Assembly: GCA_963790585.1 (NCBI GenBank)
Contig: CAWBOY010000006.1
Location: forward strand, 558,001 to 622,000
Direction of reading: 5' to 3'
Length of the DNA stretch: 64,000 nt
Source of the DNA: CAWBOY01 sp963790585
Lineage (GTDB): Bacteria; Planctomycetota; Planctomycetia; Gemmatales; Gemmataceae
The notes below the pieces were generated by a model that saw nothing but the letters and a program-made list of their open reading frames with translations, did no database searches and was not told the origin of the DNA. A program made the translations under genes and the position numbers. This document shows positions 39,501-48,644 of the stretch, piece after piece (the first letter of the stretch is position 1; each line of letters starts with the position of its first letter).

Positions 39501-40253
39501 AGCGGCGCGAGGCGGCAGCGTGATGCCGCGGATCTTGTCCGACAAGCTGCCGCCGCTACAGAATTCGAGCGAGAAAAAGGGCAATCCTTTGTGCTCGGCT
39601 ATATCAAAGATCTGCACTATATTCGGATGCTGAAGCCGCGCTACCGCCTCGGCTTCGGTGTGGAAGCGCTTGCGGCCCTCGAAGCCGACATGATCGCCGT
39701 GGAGGATCATTTTGAGCGCGACGATACGGTTGAGGCGTTGATGGCGGGCTTTGTAGACGACGCCCATACCGCCGCGGCCCAACTCGCGGAGAATCTCGTA
39801 GCCGGGGACAGTGATGTAGGCTTGGCCGCCGCGACCCGCGAACGGTGACGGCGTCGGCGCGCCTGGTTTCAGATTTTGAGTGGCGAGGCTGCCGTCGGCA
39901 GCGTCCGTTTCCGCTTTGCCGGGCAGATTGGTCGTCGCGAGGCTGTCTACTTGCTTTTCCGTACCACGTTCGACGGGCATAGCCACCGTCGCGAACGGAT
40001 CGACGGCAGGCGTTGGCTCCGCAGCGGAAGGAATGGTGGGCAGATCCTCGTCATACGGGACTGGCACCGTCAATTCTTGCGAAGGCTTGTCCTGGACAGG
40101 CGCGAGGCCGGTCGTTTGCAAGTCGTCGTCCGACATTGCTGTCTTCGGTAACTCGGGGACGAACGGCGTGACATCGATCTCGGAAGCTCGGCGCCGGCGC
40201 GGCGTCAAGATATTTGAGGTCGGGAGGTCGTCTTTTGGAGGGTCGTGACTCAT
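36519..40253 (-). CDS. giant Hanks-type serine/threonine kinase with TPR-like C-terminus
   Basis: 1,244 residues. An acidic, low-complexity N-terminus (~150 residues) precedes the kinase (about 152-420): G-R-G-G-M-G, Lys181, H-R-D at 272-274, D-F-G-L-A at 292-296. A helix near 450 (LYLVGAAFFAVLLIG) anchors it. A long coiled-coil and TPR-like sensor region follows (K-A-A-E-Q-D-A-K-D-K-K-A-L-A-E... and A-R-K-E-F-A-Q-A-V-A-I-Y). The last ~60 residues, after K-P-I-F-Q-R, read into a palindromic repeat (gtaggagcgg...) and look non-native; a frameshift or repeat insertion near 36780 likely altered the end. It likely phosphorylates cytoplasmic partners in response to TPR-bound ligands. Confidence 0.88.
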   Translation of the reverse strand: MSHDPPKDDLPTSNILTPRRRRASEIDVTPFVPELPKTAMSDDDLQTTGLAPVQDKPSQELTVPVPYDEDLPTIPSAAEPTPAVDPFATVAMPVERGTEKQVDSLATTNLPGKAETDAADGSLATQNLKPGAPTPSPFAGRGGQAYITVPGYEILRELGRGGMGVVYKARHQRLNRIVALKMILHGDHVGFEGRKRFHTEAEAVARLQHPNIVQIFDIAEHKGLPFFSLEFCSGGSLSDKIRGITLPPRAAAAMVEPLSRGMHAAHQKGIIHRDLKPANVLIDDKGVPKITDFGLAKKLDEVGETQSGSIMGTPAYMAPEQASGKINELGPTTDVYSLGAILYECLTGRPPFRAPSTMETLKQVINDEPVTVRTLAPKTPLDLETICHKCLLKDANRRYPTAEELAEDLRRFQAGEPILARPVGRVERAVKWALRNKVEALLYLVGAAFFAVLLIGTPTLWILNGQLQTTNRDLDKSNRELTIQTALAKAAEQDAKDKKALAEIATKAAVKAKEAEEKEKEAAQTAFHQAIESIEGLFQVAAGTTMRGDPGNLPLRRDLLERVVSIAQKLDPPNQETIPARIQAAKRHSMLGYLKSLLGEWAQARKEFAQAVAIYETTAPPGGGITQAQYLLGQAKTYLGQWRVLVDPEPENAMSALNKGLKIADGLPKIVESLPEKDRAGVAHEIILLRAQFHQTRATQRFGQKDYAGGRDDYLQAIEMLKAAENGDPTFKLELARAEMNLGILLFRLSVVDRASPQSAVAQEKSLEAYRSALGHLQELKRDYPKDPVYLGESLRAYANMASLWSRGSALKEVEKDFPNAVAEYEKIYLEHSKAPDYKQTMGRGLLGLGQTMLTRAIDAESRNDLDRAKEFQKKAKANLTRATDLLNELSTAYADADAYKQDAALAGNSLGSFYLQGETGLTAAEPILEKAYRQLQELTAIYRENEQLQRQLEMVAKNLILCHHLQAIRAGEALAKASRPGATPAADAQEIAAKLESHLRSLVKLRKDHISQVQPLTLTSLLKSDSVPAFMEHLKQMEAAVNERHQLADTWLAYAQWLLSRGNHQGAIDAADEIKGLISPSWNHFPDLLVLIARCIQLAEKDPMLGQGPGRLRGREYGDRLLSLIDEAEKQGRPDLDNAIRSPAFEPLRDKLDFKPIFQRHGGGSSRWLREMTSSQAGAARARWVYPLFGSDSLLRRSSPGERGTSHSSAHVGAATRRRMRSVWQTMYRTEAGSEIKNLLRKE

Positions 40254-40610
40254 GGGTCGCCTCTCGCGACGTGGCGATTTGGTACCTCGCGCGGAACCCA
40301 GACTTTCCTAATGCTACTCGTTCCGTGTCACGGAAAAAAGCAGATTTGCCTGGGACCGAAGCCATCAATTTGCGCGAAAACGCGTTGCCGGGCCTTAATT
40401 GAAAAGTATGTGAAGGAAGTAATCGTAACGGCGCCGGCGTTCCAGGTCAACGACTCGGCACAAACTCGCCGCCTTTTTTTATCCGCAATAGTGCTGTAAT
40501 CGTCGCGATCGCTTCGATAGGAAAGGTCGCGTGTCGCGGCGGCCCGAGGTGATCTGAACATGCGTACCTTGCCAGTGTCCTGCATCGGGAGTTCGTTCAA
40601 TAAATCGCAG

Positions 40611-40902
40611 GCCGTGGCCGGGGTCGGTACTCCGACCCCATGCGCATGATTAAGGCTCATCCTCTCGCGTTTCGTCTCAAGCCGCGCAACGAATCCGCCC
40701 AAGCTGATGGTCGTCTTGGTCGCCTCGTTAGAACACAACCTATTCTTATCACAGTATTTAGGCCATTTTCCGCGTCTGTCATCCGTGCCGTTTCGTGGCC
40801 TAGGAATTCGTTCAGGGGTTGTGTGTGTCCGGCGCAACGAATTTTCGGTGTAGCCTTAACGCTCTAGCGAACCGAGGTCGGAGTACCAACCGCGGCCACG
40901 GC
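40611..40902. repeat. GGGGTCGG-family palindrome carrying a 164-bp element in its loop
   Basis: Arm 40611-40639 (gccgtggccggggtcggtac...) is matched by the reverse complement at 40873-40902 with four or five mismatches. In the copies at 16409-16504 and 21868-21947 the arms are only ~25 nt apart; here the loop is 233 nt and holds the repeat at 40684-40847. The simplest reading is that the latter inserted into this palindrome. Confidence 0.65.
40684..40847 (+). repeat. 164-bp dispersed element, copy A
   Basis: It starts gcgcaacgaatccgcc and ends ggcgcaacgaattttc, so gcgcaacgaat is repeated at both ends in the same orientation. The internal tract includes ttaggccatttt and gaattcgttcaggggttgtg. 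Copy B (48645-48808) is its reverse complement with clear but diverged similarity over the full length. No open frame fits it well. Confidence 0.65.
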
Positions 40903-41102
40903 ACTGATCGACAGCAATTCAGCAAAACTCAGCCTGGGACAGGTAAGATGTGTTATATTTGCCGTATCTATTGACTCCGGCGGATTGTCGAGAACAATGG
41001 GTTCAAGCGCAAAAAAAGAACTACGAGCAAGCAACGCTCCCGTTCCCGACGGATCGATTCTCTCCAGGTCGTGCCTAGACACCTCATCGATTGGGTACGT
41101 TC

Positions 41103-44100
41103 ATGACCGTTTCCCACTGTCCGCGCACGTCGAAAAATTCCAGACGCCGCCCCAGTCAGGTTCCATTACGGCGTCGTGAGCATCCCGTTGCGCCACGCTT
41201 GGAATGGCTCGAAGACCGTGTGACCCCGTCGCTCTACACGGTCACGAGTCTCGGCGACAGCGGGGCCGGTGCTGGGTTTTCGGGCGATTTGCGTTATTGC
41301 ATCAACGCCGCCGACTCGAGCGGGCAATCGGCGACAATTCAATTTAGCCTCGTCAGCGGCCCGCAAACGATCACCCTTACCCAGCCCTTAACGATCGCCA
41401 CGCCGGCCAACGTCACCATCGACGGCAGCAACGCCGCGGTGACTATCAGCGGCAACGGTGTGACGCAGCTATTCCTCGTTAATTCCGGTATTGTCGAATT
41501 CGACGATTTGACCTTGGCCAATGGATTCGGCCAGTTCGGCGGCGCGATTGAGAATAGCGGCAACCTGACGCTCGTCAACTGCTCACTCGTCAACAACCGA
41601 GCAGTCGGATCGGCTGGAGCGAGTACGGCCAACTCCAGCGGCGGCGCGGGTGGCGGTGGCGCCGGCCTCGGGGGGGCAATCTACAATCAATCGTACCTGG
41701 CCTTGGTAGACAGCACACTTAGCTCCAACCAGGCAATCGGCGGCAATGGCGGCAGCGTCTCTGGCGGCCTGGCCAATGTCGACGGCGGCTCAGGTGGCGG
41801 ACTCTTGGGAGGCCAAGGCGGCGCGGGCGATGCCACGGGTCAACCCGGCATGTCCGGAGCAATGGGCGGTGAAGGCGGTGGTGGCGGCGGCGGCGGCGGA
41901 ACGGTAGGAAGTGGCAACCAACCCCCCGCCGGCTTGGGCGGCGCCGGTGGCTTCGGTGGTGGTGGAGGTGGTGGCGGCGCGTCTCCATTAGGTTACGGAT
42001 CCGCACAAGGCGGCATCGGCGGCGTCTTTGGGGGAATGGGTAGCTCCGCGGCGATCGTTTATGCCGGCGTCGGCGGCGGCGGTGCCGGACTTGGCGGTGC
42101 CATCTTTAATGACAACGGCACTCTTCTCGTTACGAACTCCACAATTGCCGACAACAGCGTCAGCGGCGGCCTCGCCGGAACAGGAGGATACGCAGTTGCC
42201 GGGGATGGTAGCGGCGCCGGTGGCGGTCTATTCAACAATAGCGGTAGCGTCATTCTCAATAACGACACCATCGCCGACAACTCCGCCACTACGAACGGCT
42301 CCGCCTTCTACAACTACGTGGCATCTAGTGGTAGCGCCGTTGGAACTTCCAAAGTCTCGCCAGTTACACTTTCGGACACCATCGTCGCCGGCAGATTAGA
42401 TCACTCCGATGTCTATATCGCCGCGCTCGTCAACGATGGCGCCAACGCCATGGTGACGGCGACGATGAATGGAAATACACCCTCTAACGTTGTGGCCTCC
42501 GGAATAGTTAATAATGGAGGGTCGTTCAATGGATCATTCACGATCGTCACCGCTCCGTCGGTCGTGTTTGGCTCCAATAAGCTTGCGAATAACGGCGGCA
42601 AAACGCAGACGATCTTGGCGATCGCAAGCAGCCCCACTGTCGGCATGGGGGCCACAATCCTCGGGCCAGCACTCAACGGTTACGCTCCGGATCCAAGCAA
42701 GTGGACAACCGACACGGCCGTTTTCCCGGATCAGAACTACTACGACGCCATTACGTCCAATGGGGCTTTGCAATTAGCGGACGGGGCATTCCTCACCACG
42801 CGCGCCCCCGTTGATCCTTTCGCTCAGCCGATCCACATTACCGGCTCCTGGCAGTTCCCCGCGCAGCAGCCCGACACGTTGCATATCATTACGCGAAGTG
42901 ATGGCACAGCCGACCGTGAAGGTTCCGGTGAAGTGGCCAACGGCATTGCTTTCCTCGCCAGCGACGAATCCAACACTCTGCAGATCGTCGCCCTTGGAGA
43001 TTACTCCGTCTCCGGTAATGCCAGCATTCCCTTTGCTATCGTTCCCAACGACGTCTATAAATTCGACGTCATTGACGACGGCTCCAATCTGACTTTCACT
43101 CTAACCTCTCAAGCTTTTCCCGATCTCTCGGCGACGGTCACGGCTACCTGTACCTCGAACCTCGGTACCAATCTCATAACGATTCATGACAATCATAGCT
43201 TTCAGGAAGAAGGTTCGCCACAGCCCAGCATTCTCAGCAATTTGACGATCACCAACGCCAAAACTGGCGCCGCGCTATTAGTTGACACGTTTGGTCAGTA
43301 CAGCGTTTCGAGCGCGGACCAGCGCGGTGTCGCGCGCACGCCATTCGGATCTGTGGACATTGGAGCAAGCGAAAGCGCCCTCTCGGTCGTCAGTCCTCAA
43401 GGAGTTCAGACTTCCAAGTATGAAACACCGTCGCCGCTTGAATTAGGTAGGTTCACCGATTCATCCGCGGCCGGCCCATGGAACGTGTCGGTTTCTTGGG
43501 GCGATGGCTCGCCGAATACCGTGTTCCAACTGACCTCTCAAGGCGATCTTGGTCAGCAGATTCACGCTTACCCACGCTTGGGACAATTCAACTTCGTCGT
43601 AACTGTCACCGATAGCAACAATGATTCCACGCAGTCACTGATGCCGGGATCGATCCAAGTGACTCAGGCGACACCAACGGTAACAGTTTCCGATCCGAGC
43701 GGCTCCTTTGCGCAGGCGCCCTTTGTCGCTACCGCCAACATAGCCGGCGCCATAGGCTCGCCTGGCCCGGCACTTGAAGGAATTGGCCTTACGATCTCCT
43801 ATTACTTTGGAGCTGGGGCCACAAATAGTCCGTTGCCCGGTGCTCCGACGACAGTTGGAACTTACACGGTACTCGTTACCTTTGCAGGCAGTCTCGATTA
43901 TCAGCCGGCTAGCGCTACCGCAATGTTTACGATTTCGCCTGCCGCATCCACGACGAATGTGTCCGCGGCCAGCGGCCCGTATACTGGGTCGCCTTTCTTC
44001 GCGAATGAGACAGTCACAGGAGTCAACGGCTCTGCTTTTCCGAGCTTGGAGGGAGTCGGAGCCACCGTCCTCTATTACAGTGGATCCACAAAAGCTGGGA

Positions 44101-47018
44101 ATATACTACCCTATGCCCCTGTGTCGGCAGGGACGTACACGGCCACGGCGACATTCCCTGGTAGTCAGGATTATCTGCCGAGCAGCGCTGTCACGACATT
44201 CACGATCGGCAAAGCCACCCCTTCGATCGCTGTGACCGATGCCGGGGGCACGTACAACGGGGTGCCCTTCTTGGCTTCAGCCGTGGTTACCGGTGTCGAC
44301 GGTGTCTCTAACTCGACACTCGAAGGTGTGGGCCTGACTTTGGCCTACTTCGCCGGTAAGTCCCCGATCGGTACGCCCTTACCGGCTGCTCCGACGAACG
44401 TCGGAACTTACACCGTGACCGTGGGTTTCGCGGGGAGCGCTGACTACAACTCCAATAGCGTCAACCTGACGTTCACCGTCACAAAGGCCACGCCTTCGGT
44501 CAAGGTTTCCGTCGCTGGCAGTAGCTTTACGGGATCCTCCACCGCGGTGTCGGCAACTGTCGCCGGCGTTGATCGGCAGTATCACACGACATTAGAGGGC
44601 GTGGGACTGACGCTTTCCTATTTCTCTGGCACGGCGGCCACGGGCAAGCCGCTCGCCGCGTCCCCTACAAATGCAGGGACATATACCGTCGTTGCCACAT
44701 TCCCGGGAAGCGCCAACTATTCAGCGAGCAGCGGCAACTCCACATTCACAATTGGCAAGGCAACTCCTCAAGTAAATGTTGTAAGCGCGGGCGGCACTTT
44801 CAATGGCTTGCCTGTGCCGGCGACGGCTACAGTGGCCGGCGTGAAAAGTGGCTCAGGGGCGACGCTCGAAGGCGTCGGCCTGACGTTTTCTTATTTCACC
44901 GGAAGCGCTGCGACTGGTGCGCCGCTTCCGAGTGCGCCCACCAATGCTGGAACTTACACTGTCGTGGCGACGTTCCCCGGCAGCGCCGACTACGCACCGA
45001 GTAGCGCGAGCAAGAGCTTCGTCATCGCCCAGGCGACGCCGATCCTAAGCATTGTCGCCGGCGGTACCTTCACGGGCTTGCCACTGCCCACCACCGTTGC
45101 CTTGACAGGCGTTTCAAAGGAAATGACCGCTACCTTGGATGGTTCCCTCGCTACTCTAACGTACTACTCTGGAACCAGCGCCGTAGGTACCCACGTCGCC
45201 GGACCTCCGGTCAATGTGGGGACGTATACCGTAGTCGCTTCCTTCTCCAGTCCCAATTACCGCGCGACATCCAAATCGGCGGTCTTCACGATTGACCAGG
45301 CGCAACAAACGATATCGTTCCCGCCGCCATCCCCTGTCTTCCAAAATCCGGGATCGACAATTTCGCTAGATGGCTTTGCCAGCTCTACGTCTGGATTACC
45401 CATCACCTACACGCTGCTTCCGACAAGTACGGGAACGGGCAAAATTGACAAAGGCGCGCTATTCGTGCAGCAATTGGGAAGCTTTGACATACAGGCCAGC
45501 CAGCCAGGCAACCAAAATTATCAGCCAGCGGCGCCGGTCAAGCAAACTCTCGGAGTTCATAGCCCAATAGTCTTTGCTCCCATGAAGGACCACGTCGACA
45601 ATGTGGGTTCGGACTCCGTATTTAGTGGCTCCTTTACTGATCCAGGGGCGACACAGCTTTCAATCACAGCGAATTATGGGGATTCCACGATCGAGACGAC
45701 AGCACTCGGATCGGCGACTTCATTTACACTCCACCACGTCTATACGACCGAAGGCAGCTACCCGGTTACCTTTACGGCCTCGGATGAATTTGGCGGTAGC
45801 GGAAGCGTTTCCGTGGTGGACCATGTACTCATTCAGCAGGTCACGAATTATGAGGTCGACAAGGTACAGCCCGGTCAAACGGTAACGTCCTCGACGACTG
45901 ATGGAATCAAGATCGTAGAAGCGACACTGAAACACGGCACAAGCAACGGCCAGGCGGCCTCCCTGCTCGTGGCTATAATCCCACCCACGGTTGTCGATTC
46001 GTATCCCACCGTGTTTAATATAAGTGCCCTTACTGCAAGTTATAGCTATGACGTCCGTGCTTACAACGTCACGCCCTTTGACCAAGCTACCGTGACTTTC
46101 ACGTTCCCACCCAATGGGGATTCAGCGCCTTCGCTCACTTTCTTCGACCTTGGTTCCGAGTCGATCCAACAGGTGCGCGGTAGTTTAGTTGCGCCTAATT
46201 CTTACGTGGTCAATCCCGACAGCCGGACTGTGAGTGTCGTGTTGGACCAGACAAGTTTTCCGCGACTCCAGCAGCTCAAGGGTACGTTGTTTACTGTGAG
46301 TGTGGATCTCACACCGATTTCCGTGCCACGCAGCACATTTTTTGTCACCGACCCATCCAGTGTAGTCTCGAGTCAGAGTACAGCACCATCTTCTACTACG
46401 ACATCGACGACCAAGCCCGAGGTGGCGGTCTCAACTCTGGTAAACGTTTTACTGTCGACCGATTCCTCTTCACTCACTGCCAGCGCCCAAAGTCTGCTGG
46501 CGGCGAGCGTGTCGGCGACCGTCACCGCCACGGTTCAAAACGTGGTGGGCACACCTGTAGGCGGGTCGCAGGTAAGCACATCGCAAGATCGCGGCACGAG
46601 CAGCCTGAGCCGTTCCCCTCTCGAATATCTACCGCCCGCCCCAGCTTCAGCGAACTTCCTCCCTGGCGTCACAATCTCTCCCTCGGAACCCTATTTTCCA
46701 CCAGCCGAAGAGAAGCCCGCTGGAAACACGCCGACCGGTAAGGAGACAGCGCCGCCGAACATTGAGGATACGCCAACAGATGAAGTTTGGGACAACCTGG
46801 ATGAAACCTGTTTCGCGGAGCAACTCGTTATGGTGTTGCCGAAGACAGCGGCGACACCACCCACGAATTCGTATGTCGTTGAATCGACGCTGTCGTCCAT
46901 GCTTGGACTTGGTTTATTAGCGGCCACACGACCGGAGCCGCGCCGCGCAAACTCAAGCTCGTATCATTGGGCTATTGACGGATTCTTTTTTTCAATCGCC
47001 TCGGGGAGACTTCGATGA
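41103..47018 (+). CDS. giant exported surface protein with Gly-rich region and MBG repeats
   Basis: About 1,972 residues from ATG 41103 (an upstream TTG adds four). N-terminal planctomycete export motif A-P-R-L-E-W-L-E-D-R-V-T-P-S. Then POMP-like repeats (G-G-A-I-x-N-x-x) and a Gly-rich tract at about 41635-42100. A jellyroll-like region follows, then six ~90-residue MBG repeats (43672-45302) with L-E-G-V-G-L-T-x-x-Y and N-A-G-T-Y-T-V-V-A-T-F-P-G-S. PKD-like and Ser/Thr/Pro-rich regions complete it. No membrane anchor is certain. It is a probable adhesin or matrix protein. Its stop overlaps the lipoprotein start by 4 nt (ATGA). Confidence 0.82.
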   Translation: MTVSHCPRTSKNSRRRPSQVPLRRREHPVAPRLEWLEDRVTPSLYTVTSLGDSGAGAGFSGDLRYCINAADSSGQSATIQFSLVSGPQTITLTQPLTIATPANVTIDGSNAAVTISGNGVTQLFLVNSGIVEFDDLTLANGFGQFGGAIENSGNLTLVNCSLVNNRAVGSAGASTANSSGGAGGGGAGLGGAIYNQSYLALVDSTLSSNQAIGGNGGSVSGGLANVDGGSGGGLLGGQGGAGDATGQPGMSGAMGGEGGGGGGGGGTVGSGNQPPAGLGGAGGFGGGGGGGGASPLGYGSAQGGIGGVFGGMGSSAAIVYAGVGGGGAGLGGAIFNDNGTLLVTNSTIADNSVSGGLAGTGGYAVAGDGSGAGGGLFNNSGSVILNNDTIADNSATTNGSAFYNYVASSGSAVGTSKVSPVTLSDTIVAGRLDHSDVYIAALVNDGANAMVTATMNGNTPSNVVASGIVNNGGSFNGSFTIVTAPSVVFGSNKLANNGGKTQTILAIASSPTVGMGATILGPALNGYAPDPSKWTTDTAVFPDQNYYDAITSNGALQLADGAFLTTRAPVDPFAQPIHITGSWQFPAQQPDTLHIITRSDGTADREGSGEVANGIAFLASDESNTLQIVALGDYSVSGNASIPFAIVPNDVYKFDVIDDGSNLTFTLTSQAFPDLSATVTATCTSNLGTNLITIHDNHSFQEEGSPQPSILSNLTITNAKTGAALLVDTFGQYSVSSADQRGVARTPFGSVDIGASESALSVVSPQGVQTSKYETPSPLELGRFTDSSAAGPWNVSVSWGDGSPNTVFQLTSQGDLGQQIHAYPRLGQFNFVVTVTDSNNDSTQSLMPGSIQVTQATPTVTVSDPSGSFAQAPFVATANIAGAIGSPGPALEGIGLTISYYFGAGATNSPLPGAPTTVGTYTVLVTFAGSLDYQPASATAMFTISPAASTTNVSAASGPYTGSPFFANETVTGVNGSAFPSLEGVGATVLYYSGSTKAGNILPYAPVSAGTYTATATFPGSQDYLPSSAVTTFTIGKATPSIAVTDAGGTYNGVPFLASAVVTGVDGVSNSTLEGVGLTLAYFAGKSPIGTPLPAAPTNVGTYTVTVGFAGSADYNSNSVNLTFTVTKATPSVKVSVAGSSFTGSSTAVSATVAGVDRQYHTTLEGVGLTLSYFSGTAATGKPLAASPTNAGTYTVVATFPGSANYSASSGNSTFTIGKATPQVNVVSAGGTFNGLPVPATATVAGVKSGSGATLEGVGLTFSYFTGSAATGAPLPSAPTNAGTYTVVATFPGSADYAPSSASKSFVIAQATPILSIVAGGTFTGLPLPTTVALTGVSKEMTATLDGSLATLTYYSGTSAVGTHVAGPPVNVGTYTVVASFSSPNYRATSKSAVFTIDQAQQTISFPPPSPVFQNPGSTISLDGFASSTSGLPITYTLLPTSTGTGKIDKGALFVQQLGSFDIQASQPGNQNYQPAAPVKQTLGVHSPIVFAPMKDHVDNVGSDSVFSGSFTDPGATQLSITANYGDSTIETTALGSATSFTLHHVYTTEGSYPVTFTASDEFGGSGSVSVVDHVLIQQVTNYEVDKVQPGQTVTSSTTDGIKIVEATLKHGTSNGQAASLLVAIIPPTVVDSYPTVFNISALTASYSYDVRAYNVTPFDQATVTFTFPPNGDSAPSLTFFDLGSESIQQVRGSLVAPNSYVVNPDSRTVSVVLDQTSFPRLQQLKGTLFTVSVDLTPISVPRSTFFVTDPSSVVSSQSTAPSSTTTSTTKPEVAVSTLVNVLLSTDSSSLTASAQSLLAASVSATVTATVQNVVGTPVGGSQVSTSQDRGTSSLSRSPLEYLPPAPASANFLPGVTISPSEPYFPPAEEKPAGNTPTGKETAPPNIEDTPTDEVWDNLDETCFAEQLVMVLPKTAATPPTNSYVVESTLSSMLGLGLLAATRPEPRRANSSSYHWAIDGFFFSIASGRLR
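43672..45302 (+). repeat. six tandem ~270-bp units encoding MBG domains
   Basis: Six copies of about 270 bp, in frame, begin with the codons for T-P-[STQ]-[VI] (the first is at 43672) and include L-E-G-[VI]-G-L-T and G-T-Y-T-V. The last copy is most diverged. Length varies only by a few residues per unit, so the array grew by in-frame duplication. Confidence 0.75.
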
Positions 47019-48339
47019 GCCGCGTTATCGTCTGTTCGCTCGTCGCAATCATGCTGACTGGCTGCGCTAGCAAGTCGGAGACGAAGGTAGCCGTTGAAGT
47101 TGCAAATTTGGATACGCCGAAATCTGGCACATATCTCGTCAAACCCCGCGCCTCTTCGATGGCGTCGAGGCTGAACCACATAAGGATTGGGTCGCACTTG
47201 TAGTTGGCCAGCGTATCGAGGCTGTCGGCCCGGCAGACAAAGGTCGAATTCCCGACGACGCTCAAATCATCGACCTGCCGACCTGTACCCTTCTACCCGG
47301 TCTGATCGACACGCATTCGCATCTCCTGTTACATCCCTACAACGAAGCTTCGTGGAACGATCAGGTACTCAAGGAGGCACTATCGTTGCGCATGGCGCGG
47401 GCGACGAATCACGCCCGGGCGAACCTGTACTCCGGTTTCACCACATTGCGCGATCTCGGCACGGAAGGGGCCGGCTATGCCGACGTCGGCCTCAAACAGG
47501 CGATTGACCAGGGAATTATTCCCGGTCCGCGCTTGCTCGTGACGACGCGGGCCATCGTCGCCACTGGCACGTATCAGCCGAACACAGGATTCGCTCCCGA
47601 GCTCAACTTGCCGCAAGGAGCGGAAGAAGCCGGCGGGATCGACCAGCTCACGCATGTTGTGAGGGATCAAATCCGCCATGGCGCCGATTGGATCAAGATC
47701 TACGCCGATTCGCCCTGGGGGCCGAGCGGCAAAGCGAAGGCCACGTTCACGCTCGACGAGCTAAAGTTAATCGTGGAGGTGGCCAAGTCTGCGAGCGTGC
47801 CCGTGGTGGCACATGCTTCCAGCAAAGAAGGGATGCGCCGCGCCACCCTGGCCGGCGTCGAGACCATCGAGCATGGCGACGATGGCGACATCGAGCTATT
47901 CCGCCTCATGGCTAATCACAAAGTCGCACTCTGTCCGACTCTGGCGGCCAACGAAGCGATGAGCAAGTATCGCGGTTGGAGGCGTAATGACCCGGAGCCA
48001 AAGGCCATCAAATCCAAGCGGGCCAGCTTCAAGGAGGCGCTCGAATCCGGCGTCGTCATCGCCAACGGCAGCGACGTCGGCGTCTTTTCCCACGGCGACG
48101 CTGCCCGGGAGATCGAATTACTCGTCGACTTTGGCATGAAGCCAGCGCAGGCACTGAACGCGGCAACGTCGGTCGCCGCCAAGGTCCTCCATCTCGAAGA
48201 CAAGGTAGGCACCGTCAAGGAAAAGATGCTCGCCGATTTAATCGCCGTGGAGGGAGATCCCACCCAAGACATTGCCGCCTTGCGAAAGGTCAAATTTGTC
48301 ATGAAGGGCGGAGCGATCTACCGCGAATTGAAGAAATGA
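47015..48339 (+). CDS. lipoprotein amidohydrolase (frameshifted)
   Basis: The start has a lipobox (L-T-G-C at residue ~14-17, from MSRVIVCSLVAIMLTGC). The frame breaks near 47148, where one base is missing in a CCCC run: K-P-R joins R-L-F-D-G-V-E-A-E-P-H. The rest is a metal-dependent amidohydrolase: D-T-H-S-H (HxH), I-K-I-Y-A-D (Lys), V-V-A-H-A (His), I-E-H-G-D (His), N-G-S-D-V-G (Asp), as in imidazolonepropionase-type enzymes. Substrate unknown; it is probably membrane-anchored outside the cytoplasm. Coupled by ATGA overlap to the giant surface protein. Confidence 0.82.
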
Positions 48340-48594
48340 TCAAAGTCCGGCTTTCTCCGCCTCCGCACGCAACAGCCGTTCTAACAAGACCCCATTGACG
48401 CAGCCCCAGAAACGCACTTTGCCATTCACCGCAACCACGGGTACGAGATCGCCGTATTTCGCCACCAGCTCGGCATCCAAATCGACATCCGCCTTTTCCA
48501 GCACGAACCCATATCGCCCCTGCGCCGCGTTCAAAGTCGGCAAGGTTTTGTCGCAGAGCGAACAACCCTGGCGCGTGTACAAAGTGACCTTCAT
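48340..48594 (-). CDS. glutaredoxin-like (DUF836) protein
   Basis: 84 residues from ATG 48594. Starts V-T-L-Y-T-R-Q-G-C-S-L-C-D-K, a CxxC redox site at residues 10-13, then D-V-D-L-D-A-E and V-P-V-V-A-V-N-G-K, the cis-Pro region. It is a small cytosolic disulfide reductase-like protein. A longer upstream frame exists to 48669, but the ATG at 48594 begins the recognised fold. The genes meet end to end with the amidohydrolase, with no gap. Confidence 0.85.
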   Translation of the reverse strand: MKVTLYTRQGCSLCDKTLPTLNAAQGRYGFVLEKADVDLDAELVAKYGDLVPVVAVNGKVRFWGCVNGVLLERLLRAEAEKAGL

Positions 48595-48604
48595 ATGTAT
48601 ATAG

Positions 48605-48622
48605 CCCCCGGCTCGCCGGGGG
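48605..48622. terminator. short GC hairpin (cccccggc...gccggggg)
   Basis: An 8-bp stem (cccccggc / gccggggg) with a 2-nt loop, preceded by tatatag. It is close in sequence to the 28-bp inverted repeat at 4084-4150 (tatatagccgcc...). Position just upstream of the glutaredoxin start makes a terminator for incoming transcription possible. Confidence 0.45.
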
Positions 48623-48644
48623 TTCCGCACCGAATCCCCAGCTC

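Larger units (their letters stand above)
40254..41090. other. 837-nt divergent intergenic region with nested repeats
   Basis: No gene. Divergent promoters for the giant kinase and the MBG-repeat protein must lie here, though no clear -35/-10 pair could be assigned. It contains the 40611-40902 palindrome with the 40684-40847 element in its loop, and a stretch rich in cgcggcgg-type repeats on its left. Confidence 0.5.

Noticed and set aside
40328..40837. 169-codon minus-strand frame over the repeats at 40.6-40.8 kb
   Set aside because: It reads through both repeats; shared S-N-E-A-T-K...S-L-G-G-F-V-A-R with the frame at 48754 comes from the repeat itself, not a protein family I can confirm.
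41635..42100. Gly-rich tract as an RNA or CRISPR-like repeat
   Set aside because: It is in frame in the surface protein, and units are irregular in length, with no spacers.
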